Shown: positions 22,655 to 34,208, numbered from the stretch's first letter. The stretch is 43,030 nt of DNA from Dimargaris cristalligena (GCA_027576995.1 JANBQC010000202.1:1-43030); one strand, 5' to 3'. Numbers and translations: made by a program. The notes: generated by a model not told the origin, from the sequence alone.

Positions 22655-23080
22655 TGTTGTGGTAGGACCTGAGACCACTTAGTTAACCATAGTATTCCTT
22701 TTCTATTTTTATATCCTTTTATCAACGAAGTCCTGATTTATTATTTTATAGCCTTGCAATATCATAGCAAGTGAGAAATACATCAAATATCATTCGCATT
22801 TATATTTGATATCATCATTAGCCAGATATATTCGTAAACTCGTCATTATTTATCAATCCAAGCAGTAATACTACGTAGGTTGAACTTCAACTACCTCCTA
22901 AGTATAAATACCTCCAAGAATCGCAGCTCTTAATAAAACATCTCTTTTTTCATTCTTCTGAACTGTACCGGTAGTTTTACCTACAGTTATCTAGGGTTTG
23001 ATTTTACTACATCTTTTGACTATAAGGCATTCCCGCCTATTATTATACTAGTCATTCTACCACACCACAATACCACAACA
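22655..23080. mobile_element. Solo LTR of an LTR retrotransposon
   Basis: Begins TGTTGTGGTA and ends TACCACAACA, a perfect 10-bp terminal inverted repeat with the canonical TG...CA ends, 426 bp. Inside, in LTR order on the plus strand, are a TATA box (TATAAATA, 22903-22910) and a poly(A) signal (AATAAA, 22932-22937). No internal retroelement domain follows; a tRNA gene starts 11 bp later, so it is a solo LTR. I see no clear 5-bp target duplication: the flanks are CCAC on the left and CAGTC on the right. The right end near the Pol III start resembles the targeting of Ty3-type elements. Confidence 0.75.
22903..22910 (+). promoter_or_regulatory. TATA box inside the solo LTR
   Basis: TATAAATA followed 29 bp later by AATAAA, as expected for the U3/R part of an LTR. 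Confidence 0.55.
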
Positions 23081-23091
23081 CAGTCATATAA

Positions 23092-23194
23092 GTCAATATG
23101 GCCGAGTGGTTAAGGCGTCAGACTCGAACCTCATTCCAATGAGCGTGAAATCTGATGGGGTTCCCCCGCGCAGGTTCAAATCCTGCTGTTGACG
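23092..23194 (+). tRNA. tRNA-Ser(CGA) with a 21-nt intron
   Basis: The acceptor stem GTCAATA (23092-23098) pairs with TGTTGAC (23187-23193), with discriminator G at 23194. The D arm contains GGCCGAGTGGTTAAGGC (A box), the T arm CAGGTTCAAATCCTG (B box), and there is a long variable arm (GGGGTTCCCCC) typical of tRNA-Ser. The anticodon stem TCAGA/TCTGA holds the loop CTCGAAA, with anticodon CGA at 23125-23127. A 21-nt intron (23129-23149) lies at the canonical site after base 37; CCTCATT pairs with AATGAGC inside it. It reads UCG serine codons. Confidence 0.95.
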
Positions 23195-23197
23195 AAC

Positions 23198-23209
23198 TTT
23201 TTTTTTTTT
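23198..23209 (+). terminator. Pol III terminator of the tRNA-Ser gene
   Basis: Twelve T residues three bases after the mature 3' end. Confidence 0.9.
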
Positions 23210-24489
23210 GCAAATATTTACCTTTGACCTTTAGTATATTTTATGACCAGGACTACGTTCATTTTTTGAGAATCTATTCATAAATATTTACATTGTTTTA
23301 CTAGGTGGGGGTGATAGAAGTTGGCATGCCGTGTCATTTTTCATCTGATCTCGTCAATTATTGGCACCTCAACTGTATAGTTGGTGTTTATTGAGTTTGC
23401 GTTATTCATTGCCTGATGAATATATCTGTTAAAAAGGATTTACTCAGCAACCTATATTTTGGATGAAGGCAGGCGATAAATACGACAGTAATTTGCATTG
23501 CTTGATATAGTGAGTATATAGCTTTTGCTATTGTTTCCTTATTATTTTTGGTCAGTAGTGTACACAATCCATGTGGTCATTTACATCCATTGCTTTACTC
23601 CTTAAGCACCACTCTATATCAAACATCACAGGTCGTTCCTTACATGCCACACGGCCAAATTACCAGCCTGGCTTTCATCATTGTTCCTTTACTCCTAAAT
23701 ACCCACACACACTAATTTGAGCGGTGTCTACCCATTTCACAGGGAGAATAGGTGCGGTTGACATGTGGATTAAAGTAGTAGGGATATGTCACGCTGAACC
23801 TAGTTGCCGGGAATCATGGTGTATTTTTTCCGAGAATGGTGAGGGGCCTCTCCAGTGACCATGGTCCGCAGTCAGATGACCCAACGTTTGGTTTCCCAGG
23901 CAGACCTTTGCAGCTATCTCCAACCATCAAAATATTACAGAAGTGGGGAGGTCACATTGCTTCGGTTTAGGCAATAATAAAAGGTGGGAGGAGGAATCAT
24001 CGCTTGCCACTCAATCTGCTGGCGGACTGTGGAAAGGGGGGGAGGGCCTCCTCATTTACTTACCGCGGGCCTGTAGCGGGAGGGTATTGTAGAGTGGAGG
24101 GCGGGAAATGTTACCCTCCGTAATGTTGACTAGGGCACACATGGGGCTGGTTGATTATCAGTTGATGGGATACATAGGCAAGGGTTGGAGGGTTGGTGTA
24201 TGCGCAGGCCCAACCACCAGTTATATTTATTCCTGTCCAGGGCCCTTCTTCTGCACAGTATGTCTTCCAGCTTTTTGGTTACACACCTCCCCTCTATTCC
24301 GACTTTTGTAAATTCGTCATTTCTGGTCGCTTGTTAAGCCCATAGCCTCGTCTCTGGCGTTCTATTCCTGCCTTGTATTCTGTCCACTCCAACTTCATTT
24401 CTATACTGCCCTGTTCACTGAACCGTATACTCCCTCCCCTGCTTCTCCAGTCACCTCTTCCTCCCCGCCCGAGTCATCCATATTCAGCT
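23210..24489. other. Intergenic region between tRNA-Ser and the TRIC gene
   Basis: No gene is supported. The last 250 bp before 24490 are pyrimidine-rich on the plus strand, as before other genes in the window, and probably include the promoter and leader of the TRIC gene. Confidence 0.5.
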
Positions 24490-25673
24490 ATGGTGAAAGA
24501 GTACCTAGCCCACGCCGAGGCCAATTACCCGGTGTATTTGGCCACCGAATGGGGTCCCCATCTGCCCGTGGCCATCGCCATGACCCTACACGCCCTGCGG
24601 GTTAGTTACGAGGTCCGCAAGATGCTTAACATCAACGGCCGTTTGCCTATGCTGCATGAGGTCTTTGTCCTGCTAACCCTGTCGTTTGGCGGTGGTATCA
24701 TTTCTGGTAAGTCGAAGTACCTCTTTATATCTATTATCCAGACGGCGTTGTACATAGGGGTCTGCTACTGCCTCGGCTGCCAGTGGCGACTGCACTATTC
24801 ACTTACCTTGTTAGAGATGGCATCGAAATCCCCAATGCGAGTCTTTTCCTGTATCGGCTCAATCTATGGCGGAACTCACTGGGGCGAATACCCCGCTTTG
24901 TTCGTGGGGTACATGTCCAGCGACTCATTAATCCCAAATTTAACCAATTCTATTGTCCCATCCCGATATATCAACCCTACTTAATCGATGTAGCCTCGCT
25001 TCTCGGCAATCCCCAACCCTGGTTGGTGAATAACGGCATGATCCCCACCTACGGCCTGGTGTACCTGGCGGTTGGGTTCTTCCCCGGGGATTTCGTATTC
25101 CAGCTCCTGCGCCTTCTCTCCCCGGCTTCCGATATCTTCCTGGCTGCCGTGGACGGTGCCATCCGGGGCTACGGTGTTACAGTGGCCGGGGTGGAAATGG
25201 TGCGAAACATGGACGGCCCCATCAGCCAGTCCCTCACGGCTATGCTGGTCATCGGCACGGTGCTAGGCTGCGGCGGTGGGATCATCGAAGACGTCATCCA
25301 AATGTCCAAGCGCAGTTGGGCTCTTCGTACGCCCACTTTCTTCCAGCGCCCTAACGTCGATATGGGCATTACGTTCACCACTGTGGTGTTCTACATCTTC
25401 AGCACTCGTCTCTGGCGCTTCGATGACCAACACCCGGGGCTGATTGGGGCCGCCTGGTTGGATGCTATCATCGAATGGATGATTCCCGAATTGGCCCCCG
25501 AAACGGCCCGCGTTCTATGCGGCCTGTTTTGTGCCGGCGCTCTTTCGTACAAGGCCCTGGGCGATCATCGCCAGTACCAAGGCTGGTTGAAAAAATCCGC
25601 TCTCACCCCGACTCCGACTGTCGCCGCTGCCCCAGAGCTTAACGAGAAGGAGGATACTAAGAAGGACCAGTAG
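24490..25673 (+). CDS. TRIC-type trimeric intracellular cation channel (TMEM38 family)
   Basis: Exons 24490-24706 and 24994-25673, intron 287 nt (GTAAGT...TGTAG), 298 residues. The start at 24490 is the first ATG that leaves a normal TRIC N-terminus. The splice joins LTLSFGGGIIS to ASLLGNPQPWLVNN, rebuilding the family's glycine-rich helix-2 motif followed by LLGxP. Later come YGLVYLAVGFF, the AAVDGAIRGYG...GVEM segment, a second glycine motif (GTVLGCGGGIIEDV) and about seven hydrophobic segments. The tail is charged (ELNEKEDTKKDQ). TRIC channels form trimers in the ER membrane and pass K+ as counter-current to Ca2+ release. The frame upstream of 24994 stays open inside the intron and would give a wrong N-terminus if used. 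Confidence 0.9.
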
Positions 25674-26648
25674 GCCTCCGTAGTGCTCTCACCTAAGTCT
25701 CTACTAATTTCCCCTTTAGAGTATAAAGGTGAGGGGATGGGGGTGTGGCCTTAATTTGGCTTGTCAACTCCTTGCCGATTTAATTTTTTTAGCATTATAT
25801 ATACGTATATATTCTGTATAGTTTAAAGTCCAGACCTGTCTATTCAACTGAGTACCTCCTGGTTCGACTTTCATTGCTTTACCTGTTTAGTGCCCGTCAA
25901 TTTGCTCTATTTCATAAATTCCATATAATTAATTACCTACCCGACTGGGTTGAGGGATCAATTTTACCGACTATTTTAAATATTTTATGATAAGAGGGTA
26001 CCTAGTTGTGCAGGGTGAAGCTGTGTAAAATAACCAAAGGAGGTATACTTAGTTAGGGCTAAGTTAGTGTACCCCTCCTTCACAGCTAATTTAGTGACTC
26101 AATTCTAGAAGTGCACTGTAGTTTAGATATTCCATAATCTGAAATACTGGGTCATTGTTGGTTTGGTACAAGTTACATTGGCTGGCCAGTGTCGAGTTTC
26201 AATCATGTGATCCAAAGCCATCCTATTCCCCGGACCATAATTTAATCGCTGTTGTTTCTATGGTCATTACTGGCCTGGATTACAGGCATAAGGGGGGGGG
26301 TATAGTGAACGTGTCGTATCGTTTAGCAAAGTATACGGAAGGCGTAATAAAGCAATCACCCTGGTCGAGTCAGATTCGAGTCCATGGAAGAAATAGGGGC
26401 TTGTCAAATAGGGCTAGTTCCAACGATTCTTAAGTTTTCCTCCTGCCTTTAATAGACATATTCCAATTTGCAAGCACCTTCGATTTACCCCCCCCCCCAA
26501 CCTACTTTAGGAGCAGGTCCATGCCAGTCAAGAGTCCGGCTGTTTTGACGTTCAATGTGCTATTTCCTTGATTGAACAGCACCGCCCCGGTCGAATCCAC
26601 CAACCTATCCACATTTCTTTATTTTTCCCTCCACGCATTGAGTCCGCC
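25674..26648. other. Intergenic between TRIC and PPR genes
   Basis: AT-rich 3' flank, then a 92-codon frame (26155-26433) with a G9 run and no domain, not called. Contains poly-C and poly-G runs near 26290 and 26490. The end is pyrimidine-rich before the PPR start. Confidence 0.45.
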
Positions 26649-28741
26649 ATGCTGGCCCTCTGGTTGAGACAAACGATTTCCTTACGGGCACCGGTACCGA
26701 CTGTTCGGGTTAATCGCTGGTTAACGAAGCCGCTCGATATATCCACCCGGCACTTTATCACTCCGGCTAATTTAGGTAAGTAAAACACCCTTATCGATTT
26801 TTAAACCGTAATCATAACCAAATACATTACCATTGCCAAAAAGCCCCACCAGGCTGATACAAATGCTACCTTTTCTTGGGATTACTGCATTTTCCAGAAC
26901 CCTAATACGTGGCGACTTAAGAGCAATCAAAAGTCACTGGGTTTCCCACCATCATAGCTATTTCCATATTCATGGCTAATGGAATCTAATTACTGAAACT
27001 ATTTTATCCATTCTACTCCACAGCCCGATCCGCCTATTTCCATACCACTAGTTTAAACCGAAAAGACGATAGTCATGGTTCTTTGGACCCACCACCGCCG
27101 TCTGGCGAAGAGGGTTTATTGATTGAAGATTTTTTCGGTGACCATATTGACCTTCACCAGTTGGGCCTGAATACCGCCGATCCATTGAAAGATAATGCGC
27201 CGTCTCTATTATCATCAGACCCCACCTTGTCACACACTATGGACCCAAGCCGGCCCGGCCCCCCTGAGGAGCCGACACCTACTATGGAAACTCCCGCTGG
27301 CAGCACTACCTCCCAGTCCCTCTCCTGGATCCACTTGAGCATGGAACGGTTGAAAGAACGAAACGATAGTCAGGGAATTTTGCTCAAGTGCCAGGAAGTT
27401 GTCGACCGGGGACTGAGACCCACGGAGGAGACCTACCGCCACTTACTCCATGCCTACCGAGTCGACCGCCAGTTCAACGCGGCCTACGCCGCGCTGAAAC
27501 AGATGATCAAGCACAAAATTTCCCGAACCGTGGGTCCGTTCCACCAGGTGATGGGGATTGCCGTCTATACCCGGTACTCGTACGGCTGCCAACTGGTCTA
27601 CGATCTCATGAGCCGCCAGGGCATTAAAACCACCTCCTTGACTTATCAGTACCTGATTAGCAGTTACTGCCTCGATAACCAGATTGAACTGGCCCTGCGG
27701 CTGTATACGGTGCTGCGTGGGAACCATTTGGAGCCTACCGACGCCACTACCCACCAAATCATTGGTGCCCTGTGCGATAATAATGCCACGGGCGAGGCGT
27801 TCCAATTACTTTTGGATTGCGAGCAGCGGAGCGGGTCCCTCAAGGCCAGCACCTACATTCGGCTGTTCCGCTCCGCGGCGGAGCATAACCATATCGAACC
27901 CTCGTTCCACTGCTGGCGCAAATTCGTGGACGTTTTCCGCATTCAGCCCACCCAGGGCGATTGTCTATTGGCCCTACGGGTCGCGGCCCTCAAAGCGCGC
28001 CCCGACCTTGCCTCGGACGTTCTGCGGGTCATGAACATCTACGAATACCAATGCCAAGAACCGCATCTCGACAGCCTATTCATCGCTTTCGTGCGGGTAA
28101 GCGACTGGCGCAGCGCCCTGAACGTACTGCTGCTCATGTGGGAGGCCCGGTTCCTCGCGGACCATTCCTTATTCGAACCGATGCTGCACCGGCTCATTCG
28201 CCAGCCTAAACAGATGGACAATGTCCTGGCGGTCCTGACGGAATTCCAACTCGAGAACAAACCCGTTTTCGTGGGTGTGCTTAACGTCCTGCTCAACGCC
28301 AAAACCCGATTGGGGAACGTGCGCGACGCCCTCCCGTTCCTCCGGGAATTCCAAACCCGGTTCCACGTGGCCCCTACCCGCGAGTCGTATCATGTGTTGT
28401 TGGAGGGTTGCGTGGTTGCGGGGGATAATGTGCTGGCGGACCAACTGTTCCACGAAATGCAGCAGCAGGACTCGGTGGATCTTAAGCCGAATCGGGGCAC
28501 GTATAAGAAAATGATCATATTGCATACGCACCGGCCCAATTACGATGAGGCGTTCGTCTTGCTCGAGGAAATGAAGGCCGCTAATATCATCCCGCCCACG
28601 TCAGCGTACATCGCCATTATCCGGGCGTGTATTCGGTCCAGCGACTCCCGGGCGAAGGTGGCGCTGAAGGAAATGGAAATGTTCGGGTACCCCTTGTCGT
28701 TTGAGCTCCGCGAGGCAGTAAGCAAGTTTGTGGCCATTTAA
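26649..28741 (+). CDS. Mitochondrial pentatricopeptide-repeat (PPR) protein
   Basis: Exons 26649-26775 and 27024-28741 with a 248-nt intron (GTAAGT...CACAG), 614 residues. Exon 1 encodes a basic, hydroxylated presequence (MLALWLRQTISLRAPVPTVR), a typical mitochondrial targeting peptide. After an acidic, proline-rich linker the rest is a helical-repeat array with PPR signatures such as TYRHLLHAYRVDRQFNAAYA, LTYQYLISSYCLDNQIELAL, ATTHQIIGALCDN, SYHVLLEGCVVAGDNVLADQ and YIAIIRACIRSSDSRAKVAL, about ten or more repeats. Such fungal PPR proteins bind mitochondrial transcripts for stability, processing or translation. The particular target cannot be read from the sequence. Convergent with CTF18. Confidence 0.9.
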
Positions 28742-28765
28742 TTTGGCCTACATATATCGTTATAC

Positions 28766-28783
28766 GCACACACACACACACAC
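28766..28783. repeat. (CA)n microsatellite abutting the N gap
   Basis: CA dinucleotide repeat running directly into ten N bases. Confidence 0.9.
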
Positions 28784-28842
28784 NNNNNNNNNNACGAATT
28801 TTGTGTTTTTTTTTTTTTTGCTTTTTATATATTTATTCTTAA

Positions 28843-28845
<3 letters not shown>

Positions 28846-28873
<28 letters not shown>
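28846..28873. repeat. (CA)n microsatellite
   Basis: Uninterrupted CA repeat, second array in the PPR/CTF18 intergenic region. Confidence 0.9.
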
Positions 28874-28877
<4 letters not shown>

Positions 28878-29074
28878 TATATATATTAATGTAGGTGGTT
28901 CTCAGAGTCAGGGCTAAAAAGAGTTTATTACAAATAAATATAGGAATCATCAAAAAGGCGTGTAGAATCGGGAGGAGAGGATTTATGTTAAAATGGCCGT
29001 GGATGACTGAAACAAATGTAATGAAATCTTTGAGGATTTCGCTAGTGGTTCCACTATTAACGTTTGGCGCGGGA

Positions 29075-32000
29075 TTAAAGTAAAAATTCGCTTATCTTGA
29101 CGGGTTTCCGAACCGCATTCGAAAACCCTTCATTAAATTGGTACCAGATACGCGAACCCGTGGGATTGTTGGCGGTGACCGGCTCCGAATATCCCCCCCG
29201 GGCGGGCGACTTGTCCGTAGCCCGGGTGGGGGATGCCGACGGGCTCACCGAACTGGGCACCTGCGGTTGAATGGGGCGACCAAAGAAATCCCGCAACAAT
29301 GGGGCAGCGACCTTCGTGGGCGGGGTAGACGACATCTGCGTCGGTGTATTATCTTGGGGGGCCGAAGGGGGTGGCATAGTGGAGCGTCGGGCGGCCTGGC
29401 TAGTATACGTTTCCAGAATGGCCGCCGCAGCCACTGCCGTAGCTGAAGGTCGGTTGGTTGATGGAGCGGACACCGCCGTCAAGGCTTCCTCCGCATCCCG
29501 TAGGGCCAGTTCACGCCGCCGTATAATTTCCTTTTCGACTTCCTGGGCGATCATTTGCTGCGTAGCGTATTTAGTGGGCAGCAGACTGGTGGTACGTTTG
29601 GCCGTCAGTGTACCGCCACCGTTATTTGTCCCTGAACCATCTTTGGTGCCCGGCTTTTCCCACTGGCGGGTCAGTAGGGTCGCCGAAGTCGGCAGTACGA
29701 CCAGGTTCAATTTATCGGCCACCAAAGTCAGTTCCAGGGGCGGTTCGATGCGGTATTGGAATTGGCCGTCTTCGGACCGTTCCTGCACGTAGGTTAGGCC
29801 ACTGTGGGCCATGACGGCCACGAGCCGATCGAACTCGGCCCGTTCGTCGGGTTTCAGCAACTGGACATTACTGCCCGTGATGGGGGTGGCAATAATCCGG
29901 GTTAGGGACGATATAAGTTCGAGGGCCAGTTTAGGGACGGTCCAATGCCGCCGAACGGACAGACTTCGCATACCGGTTAAGGTGCCCAGCAGAATTTGTT
30001 CGCAGGCGCGCTGTTGGGTGCGCATTTCGTAGTCCACGCGGGGGTAACTCCATTCGTGGTTCTGGGCAAACGGATTCGCCATGGCCGAATGGGCGAACAT
30101 GAGGGAGTAGGGCATGTACCCCAGCAAAGCATCTTTCCCCTGGGAGGATCCGCCGGTACTGTACAGTTTGGCGTTGAGTAAGTCGTAATAGGCGAACCAG
30201 TCCCCAGTCTGCACAATTTTTTGGAAGTAGGAGTCGTGGAACCGTAATCGGAGGTAGTTTTCGAAGCAGCCTTGGATAAGTTTGTCGTATTCGCCGCTGG
30301 CCACCAAGTCCGCGTACAGATTTTCCAGATACTCCCGCCGGTAGGCCGTACCCCGGATTTTCAGATTGGTGGACGCTGGAGCGGCGGGGCCGTTTGAAGG
30401 GGTGGTGGTAAGGCTCGGTTGATTAAGCGCGGCGGCCGTTAGGCCCGAAAGGGGCTGGGCGGAGGGTGGGGTGAAAATACGTTCCCACAGCTGAAACAGG
30501 GACTGCTCGGTATCTTTAACACCGACGGGGGTGCGTTTAATCATGTCCCAAGTGATGTGGGCCATCGAGGAACGCGCGGCATGGGAGGTACACATTTGTT
30601 GGTGGAGAAACTGGAGGGTATGGAGGCAATTACGCAAGTCGCATTCGGAACGACTGCTCAGGGCCACCAGAGTCGACAGGTCCGCCCGGAGGCCCTCCGA
30701 TAGGCATAGCGTCTGGAGGCGCTGGGCTACCACGGCGGGGGCCGGTCGTCGGATATGGTAAACCTGGGCTACCGTTCGCAATTGGCGCAGGGCCGGGGCG
30801 TAGATGTTATTACAGACGCAAATGATGGGTCGCATCAGTGGAGCCGGTCCCTTGCGCCGCCGCGCCGGTCGATTGGCCGCGCCACCTCCCTTGGACTTAT
30901 CGGGTATATCCAAGTCCGTGAAGGAACGCATTTTAGAATGGGATGTCGACGCTTCGGCCTGGGCCATGGCCACCAGCAGCCCGATGAAATCCCGGGGATT
31001 GGCACTGGTATTGCCACCTGGTCCACCGGGACCCGCCCCCGTGACGGCCACACCGTCGATTTCATCAATAATCAGGGCCGTGGGTTTTCCCGACGCCCGA
31101 ACCGAGTGGGACTGCGCGATGGAAGTCAATTTGTGGTACACCTGCGTGCCGGATCGGTCGTCGCTGGCGTTGATTTCCACCGTAGCATAGCCCGCTTGCT
31201 GGGCAATAATGTGGGCCAAGGTGGTTTTACCTAACCCCGGGGGACCCGCCAGCAGCATAATCTTGCGGAAGGGCCGGCGGTAGGGGTCATCGTTTTTGCG
31301 CCCATCGTAACCACCCCCACGCTGATTACCTAGGTCATTATTATTGTTAGTATTATTATCAGCACCGGAGCCCCGGTTGGAAGAAAACCGGTCTTTATCC
31401 CCCGTATTAAAGCCGGGCCCAGTGCGGGAGGAGCGATTGTGGAGTTTGGTGTGGTTTTGGTAGGATGGGTTTTTGCGGCCAAAGACACAGTAGTCCCATT
31501 GTTTGAGCCATAGAAGGGTTTCACGATTAATCTTTTCATCGCTGATTAGATCAGTGAAATAACGCGGTTTGTATTTGTCCACCCAAAGGGTTCGCATTGC
31601 GGTGTTACCTTCGCCGCTAGATATACGTGAATATATATATATATAGTATATACAATAAGGTTAAGAAGGAATGAATATCCGAAAATGGGAAAATGAGCTG
31701 ATGGGCGATATCAGTACCCTCCATAATATATAAGGCATGGTCTTACATTTTCATAGACTGGGCCATGGGTTCCAACTGCGCCGTAGGGTCTGTGCGCCGA
31801 AGGGTATTTTCCACTCGATCCTGTTCAATTTCGTCCAGAATCCGGTAAATCGACGATCCTAGGGTGGTCCGACTAGTCCGAATGATTTGTTCCAACCGGT
31901 CCTGTGCCGCTACCTGGTGTCGGATCGGTTTACGCCATTCGGACCCACGCTTCCGGGGGAAATAAAGACGGCAGCCATTGGAGGTACTCGCCATAACAAA

Positions 32001-32786
32001 TGAGCCCGACGCTGGCGGTACTCGATAGTCGTGCTGGGAGAACGTCTCTTGGTCACTTGGTGGTGGCGGGGCCGAGTAGTCATCCGTAGGCCGGATGCTT
32101 ACCTCCTCATCGGAATATAACTCACTGTCCACCAAATAGGTACTCCTAGAGGTCTTGGATGGGGCTGTGTGGAGGGAGTGACCCGGTCGGCGGGACGTAG
32201 ATGCCAAATTATTAGCCATGGAAGGCTGTAGTCCCGGATCCGCGCCCAAACCCAAATCACTACTCATCATATCGTCGTCGTAGTCATCCAGGAAATCTAG
32301 CATGGGCCGATTGAACAGCGACGTTGGTTTGGGTTGGGACAAAAGCGAGGATGTAGGCTCTTCGTAGTTACTACGGGAGGTTCCAAATAGCCCCGAGTTG
32401 CGTATACCGGGGGAAGCCGATAATAAGCCGAAATTATCCGTGGGTTTGCTGGCAAACAGTGATGAAGTGGTGGTGGGTCGGGAGGGGGTGAAAGCATCCT
32501 GCATGAGCTTGGTTTTTTTAAATGGGCCACTCTCAGTATGCGTTCCTTCGGTTGCCACGGCCCTGTCGTCAGCTAGGGAGTCCAGGTGCAATAGGGATAC
32601 TATATCGTCGCTCGCCAATAATGACGCGTCGGTACTAAGAGGTCGTTTACTCGGCGGTCGGGTGGGCGGGGGGACAATCGAAGAAGCACCCTGGGTAGAG
32701 TGGAATTCGCTTAACTGGGAGAACGGAAAGTCCAGCTCGGTAGAGCCCGCTTCGCCGTCTGAGGGAGGGCTATCGTCGTTCAACAT
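29075..32786 (-). CDS. CTF18: Ctf18, large subunit of the alternative clamp loader RFC-Ctf18
   Basis: Two long frames are one gene: exon 1 32786-31747, intron 130 nt (GTAAGA...TCTAG), exon 2 31616-29075, 1193 residues. Ctf18 with Rfc2-5, Dcc1 and Ctf8 loads PCNA at forks for sister-chromatid cohesion and Pol epsilon. Exon 1 encodes a disordered acidic N-terminus and a helical segment before the ATPase. Exon 2 has TLWVDKYKPRYFTDLISDEK (RFC box), Walker A GPPGLGKT (471-478), Walker B LIIDEID (DEID 531-534), sensor-1 IICVCNN and the Ctf18 C-terminal tail FNEGFSNAVRK, which binds Dcc1/Ctf8. Asn/Gly-rich inserts lie between the RFC box and Walker A. A start at the internal ATG at 31597 would still read the AAA core but lose the N-terminus. 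The length exceeds yeast (741) because of inserts. Confidence 0.94.
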
Positions 32787-33468
32787 GGCGTGAATGGGGG
32801 AGAGGGGTCACTTTAAATAGATGGCAAATGTTGCGTGTGTGTGTGTGTATGTGTATGTGCTCGATATACAAAGGAGGGTGAAAGAGGTTCAGCAATGCAA
32901 TGAACAGACTAGCATTGGGAATAGAAGGAATGTCGGTATAATTATGCAGTGGGTGCCATTGGTCCAAGGATCATATTCCGTGTTTTGGCTCTTTCCCTGC
33001 AACGAATGTGTACGTTTAATGGCTTGTTTACAGTACCTATAGAGTCGTTATTTGTCAATAATCCTAAATGGCACCCAATGGACTCCCCCTACTACAAGCT
33101 AGGTAGCTACTTCTATCCATGCGAATATATGTATTAAAAATCCACGTGACCAATTAAGCATCCTTAGCCCTTTGGGGGTAATGTTTCAAGGGAGGTGGGG
33201 TTGTTTACCGCAAAATGGGCCAAGTTGGCCAAGACTGGGGTCAAATTGAATCGAAGTAGGGGCTAGGCCCTTACATGTAAAATACAAGTCCAGAAAACGG
33301 CTACGAGCGAGCGAGTGACGGTGCTATTATCGAGCAAAATACCCTTCGAATAGATTTCCGGTCGTCGCTGTCCGTTGTAGAGGGAGAATATCCCGGATAA
33401 CAAAGGTGTAGCTAATAGCGGCACAACTCAGTAAGAGCCGGCCTAACCATGGGCCACATATTCACCGG
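32787..33468. other. Upstream region of CTF18
   Basis: Holds the promoter side of CTF18, including a GT run at 32836-32858. No gene recognised. Confidence 0.45.
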
Positions 33469-33660
33469 TTAACCGAGAATATAATCGTACACTGCGCGTA
33501 TCTCCCCTGGATTTCTCCGCCGGCCTCGTACAGCAGCGCCATTACTAGTAAAAATATTCATGTGGGTGGGGCGGGTGGGTCGAATAATCAATGTACTGAA
33601 TGCAATTATCCCACCAAGCGCTAAAAGCACGACCATGCCTTTCATTTTTGGATCGTTCAT
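33469..33660 (-). CDS. Small single-pass membrane protein, 63 residues
   Basis: A true ATG at 33660 opens an uninterrupted frame to TAA at 33469. Residues about 9-26 form one transmembrane helix (VVLLALGGIIAFSTLII), preceded by MNDPKMKGM and followed by a basic tail (RPTRPTH and RGRRRNPGEIR). Positive charges flank the helix. Size and layout fit small mitochondrial inner-membrane or respiratory-assembly proteins, but I recognise no family, so function is unknown. A TATAAA sits about 30 bp upstream. The opposite strand also opens just beyond the ATG. Confidence 0.42.
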   Translation of the reverse strand: MNDPKMKGMVVLLALGGIIAFSTLIIRPTRPTHMNIFTSNGAAVRGRRRNPGEIRAVYDYILG

Positions 33661-34208
33661 TTGGAGCCAATGATGCCTTTTTCGGCATTTATAAAAAGCG
33701 GCCGAAAGCCTTCGTATTTCCGATTGGCCTGGAGTGGTATTATATGCGGGCCAAAGATGGGCATATTGATTGGGAGGTATGGGGGAGGTAAATTACCTAT
33801 ATAGGTCATACATGGTGAAAGCGAAATTACTCGGCAATCAGTTTACCTGATGAACTGGCAAGATTACTCTATGGCTCTCTCTCATCACAAGTAATAATTG
33901 ATATGTTTTTATATTTAGCCAATGATCAGTCTCACGGCGAAAAAAGATAATCAGGGATTAGGTGGGCGAATGCCAAATATCAAAGGTCAAATCTCCCAAT
34001 ATACCGAGTTACTATGGGTGGCAATCGTTGATGTTGCGATATACAGCGGCGGTGTTTATGGCCTATTAGATTAGCCAGGGTACAAGGATGGGAGTGGGTT
34101 GAATATAGTTGAGTGGTGTTCCAATTGGGATGTACAGGATGCTTAAAGGTGAATACCAGGAGGATATGAAGCCCCAGCTTCTAGAACGGGATAGGGGCTG
34201 TGTCGTTG

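Larger units (their letters stand above)
28742..29074. other. Convergent intergenic region with assembly gap
   Basis: Two (CA)n arrays (28766-28783 and about 28846-28873) flank ten N bases (28784-28793) and a 14-T run (28806-28819). The gap is an assembly break in simple sequence, so the true length is unknown. No gene. Confidence 0.85.

Noticed and set aside
24783..24993. Open upstream extension of the second TRIC exon
   Set aside because: It is intron sequence; splicing at 24706/24994 rebuilds a conserved TRIC motif.
26340..26390. TCGAGTCAGATTCGAGTCC resembling a tRNA T arm
   Set aside because: No acceptor, D arm or anticodon stem could be paired around it.
27388..28531. Frames of 80-120 codons on both strands inside the PPR gene
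   Set aside because: Shadows of the PPR exon; none has a motif.
28766..28873. Regular repeats as a possible CRISPR-like array
   Set aside because: Simple dinucleotide repeats with no spacers, in a eukaryotic genome.
29271..31234. Plus-strand frames of 70-173 codons
   Set aside because: Shadows of the GC-rich CTF18 coding exon.
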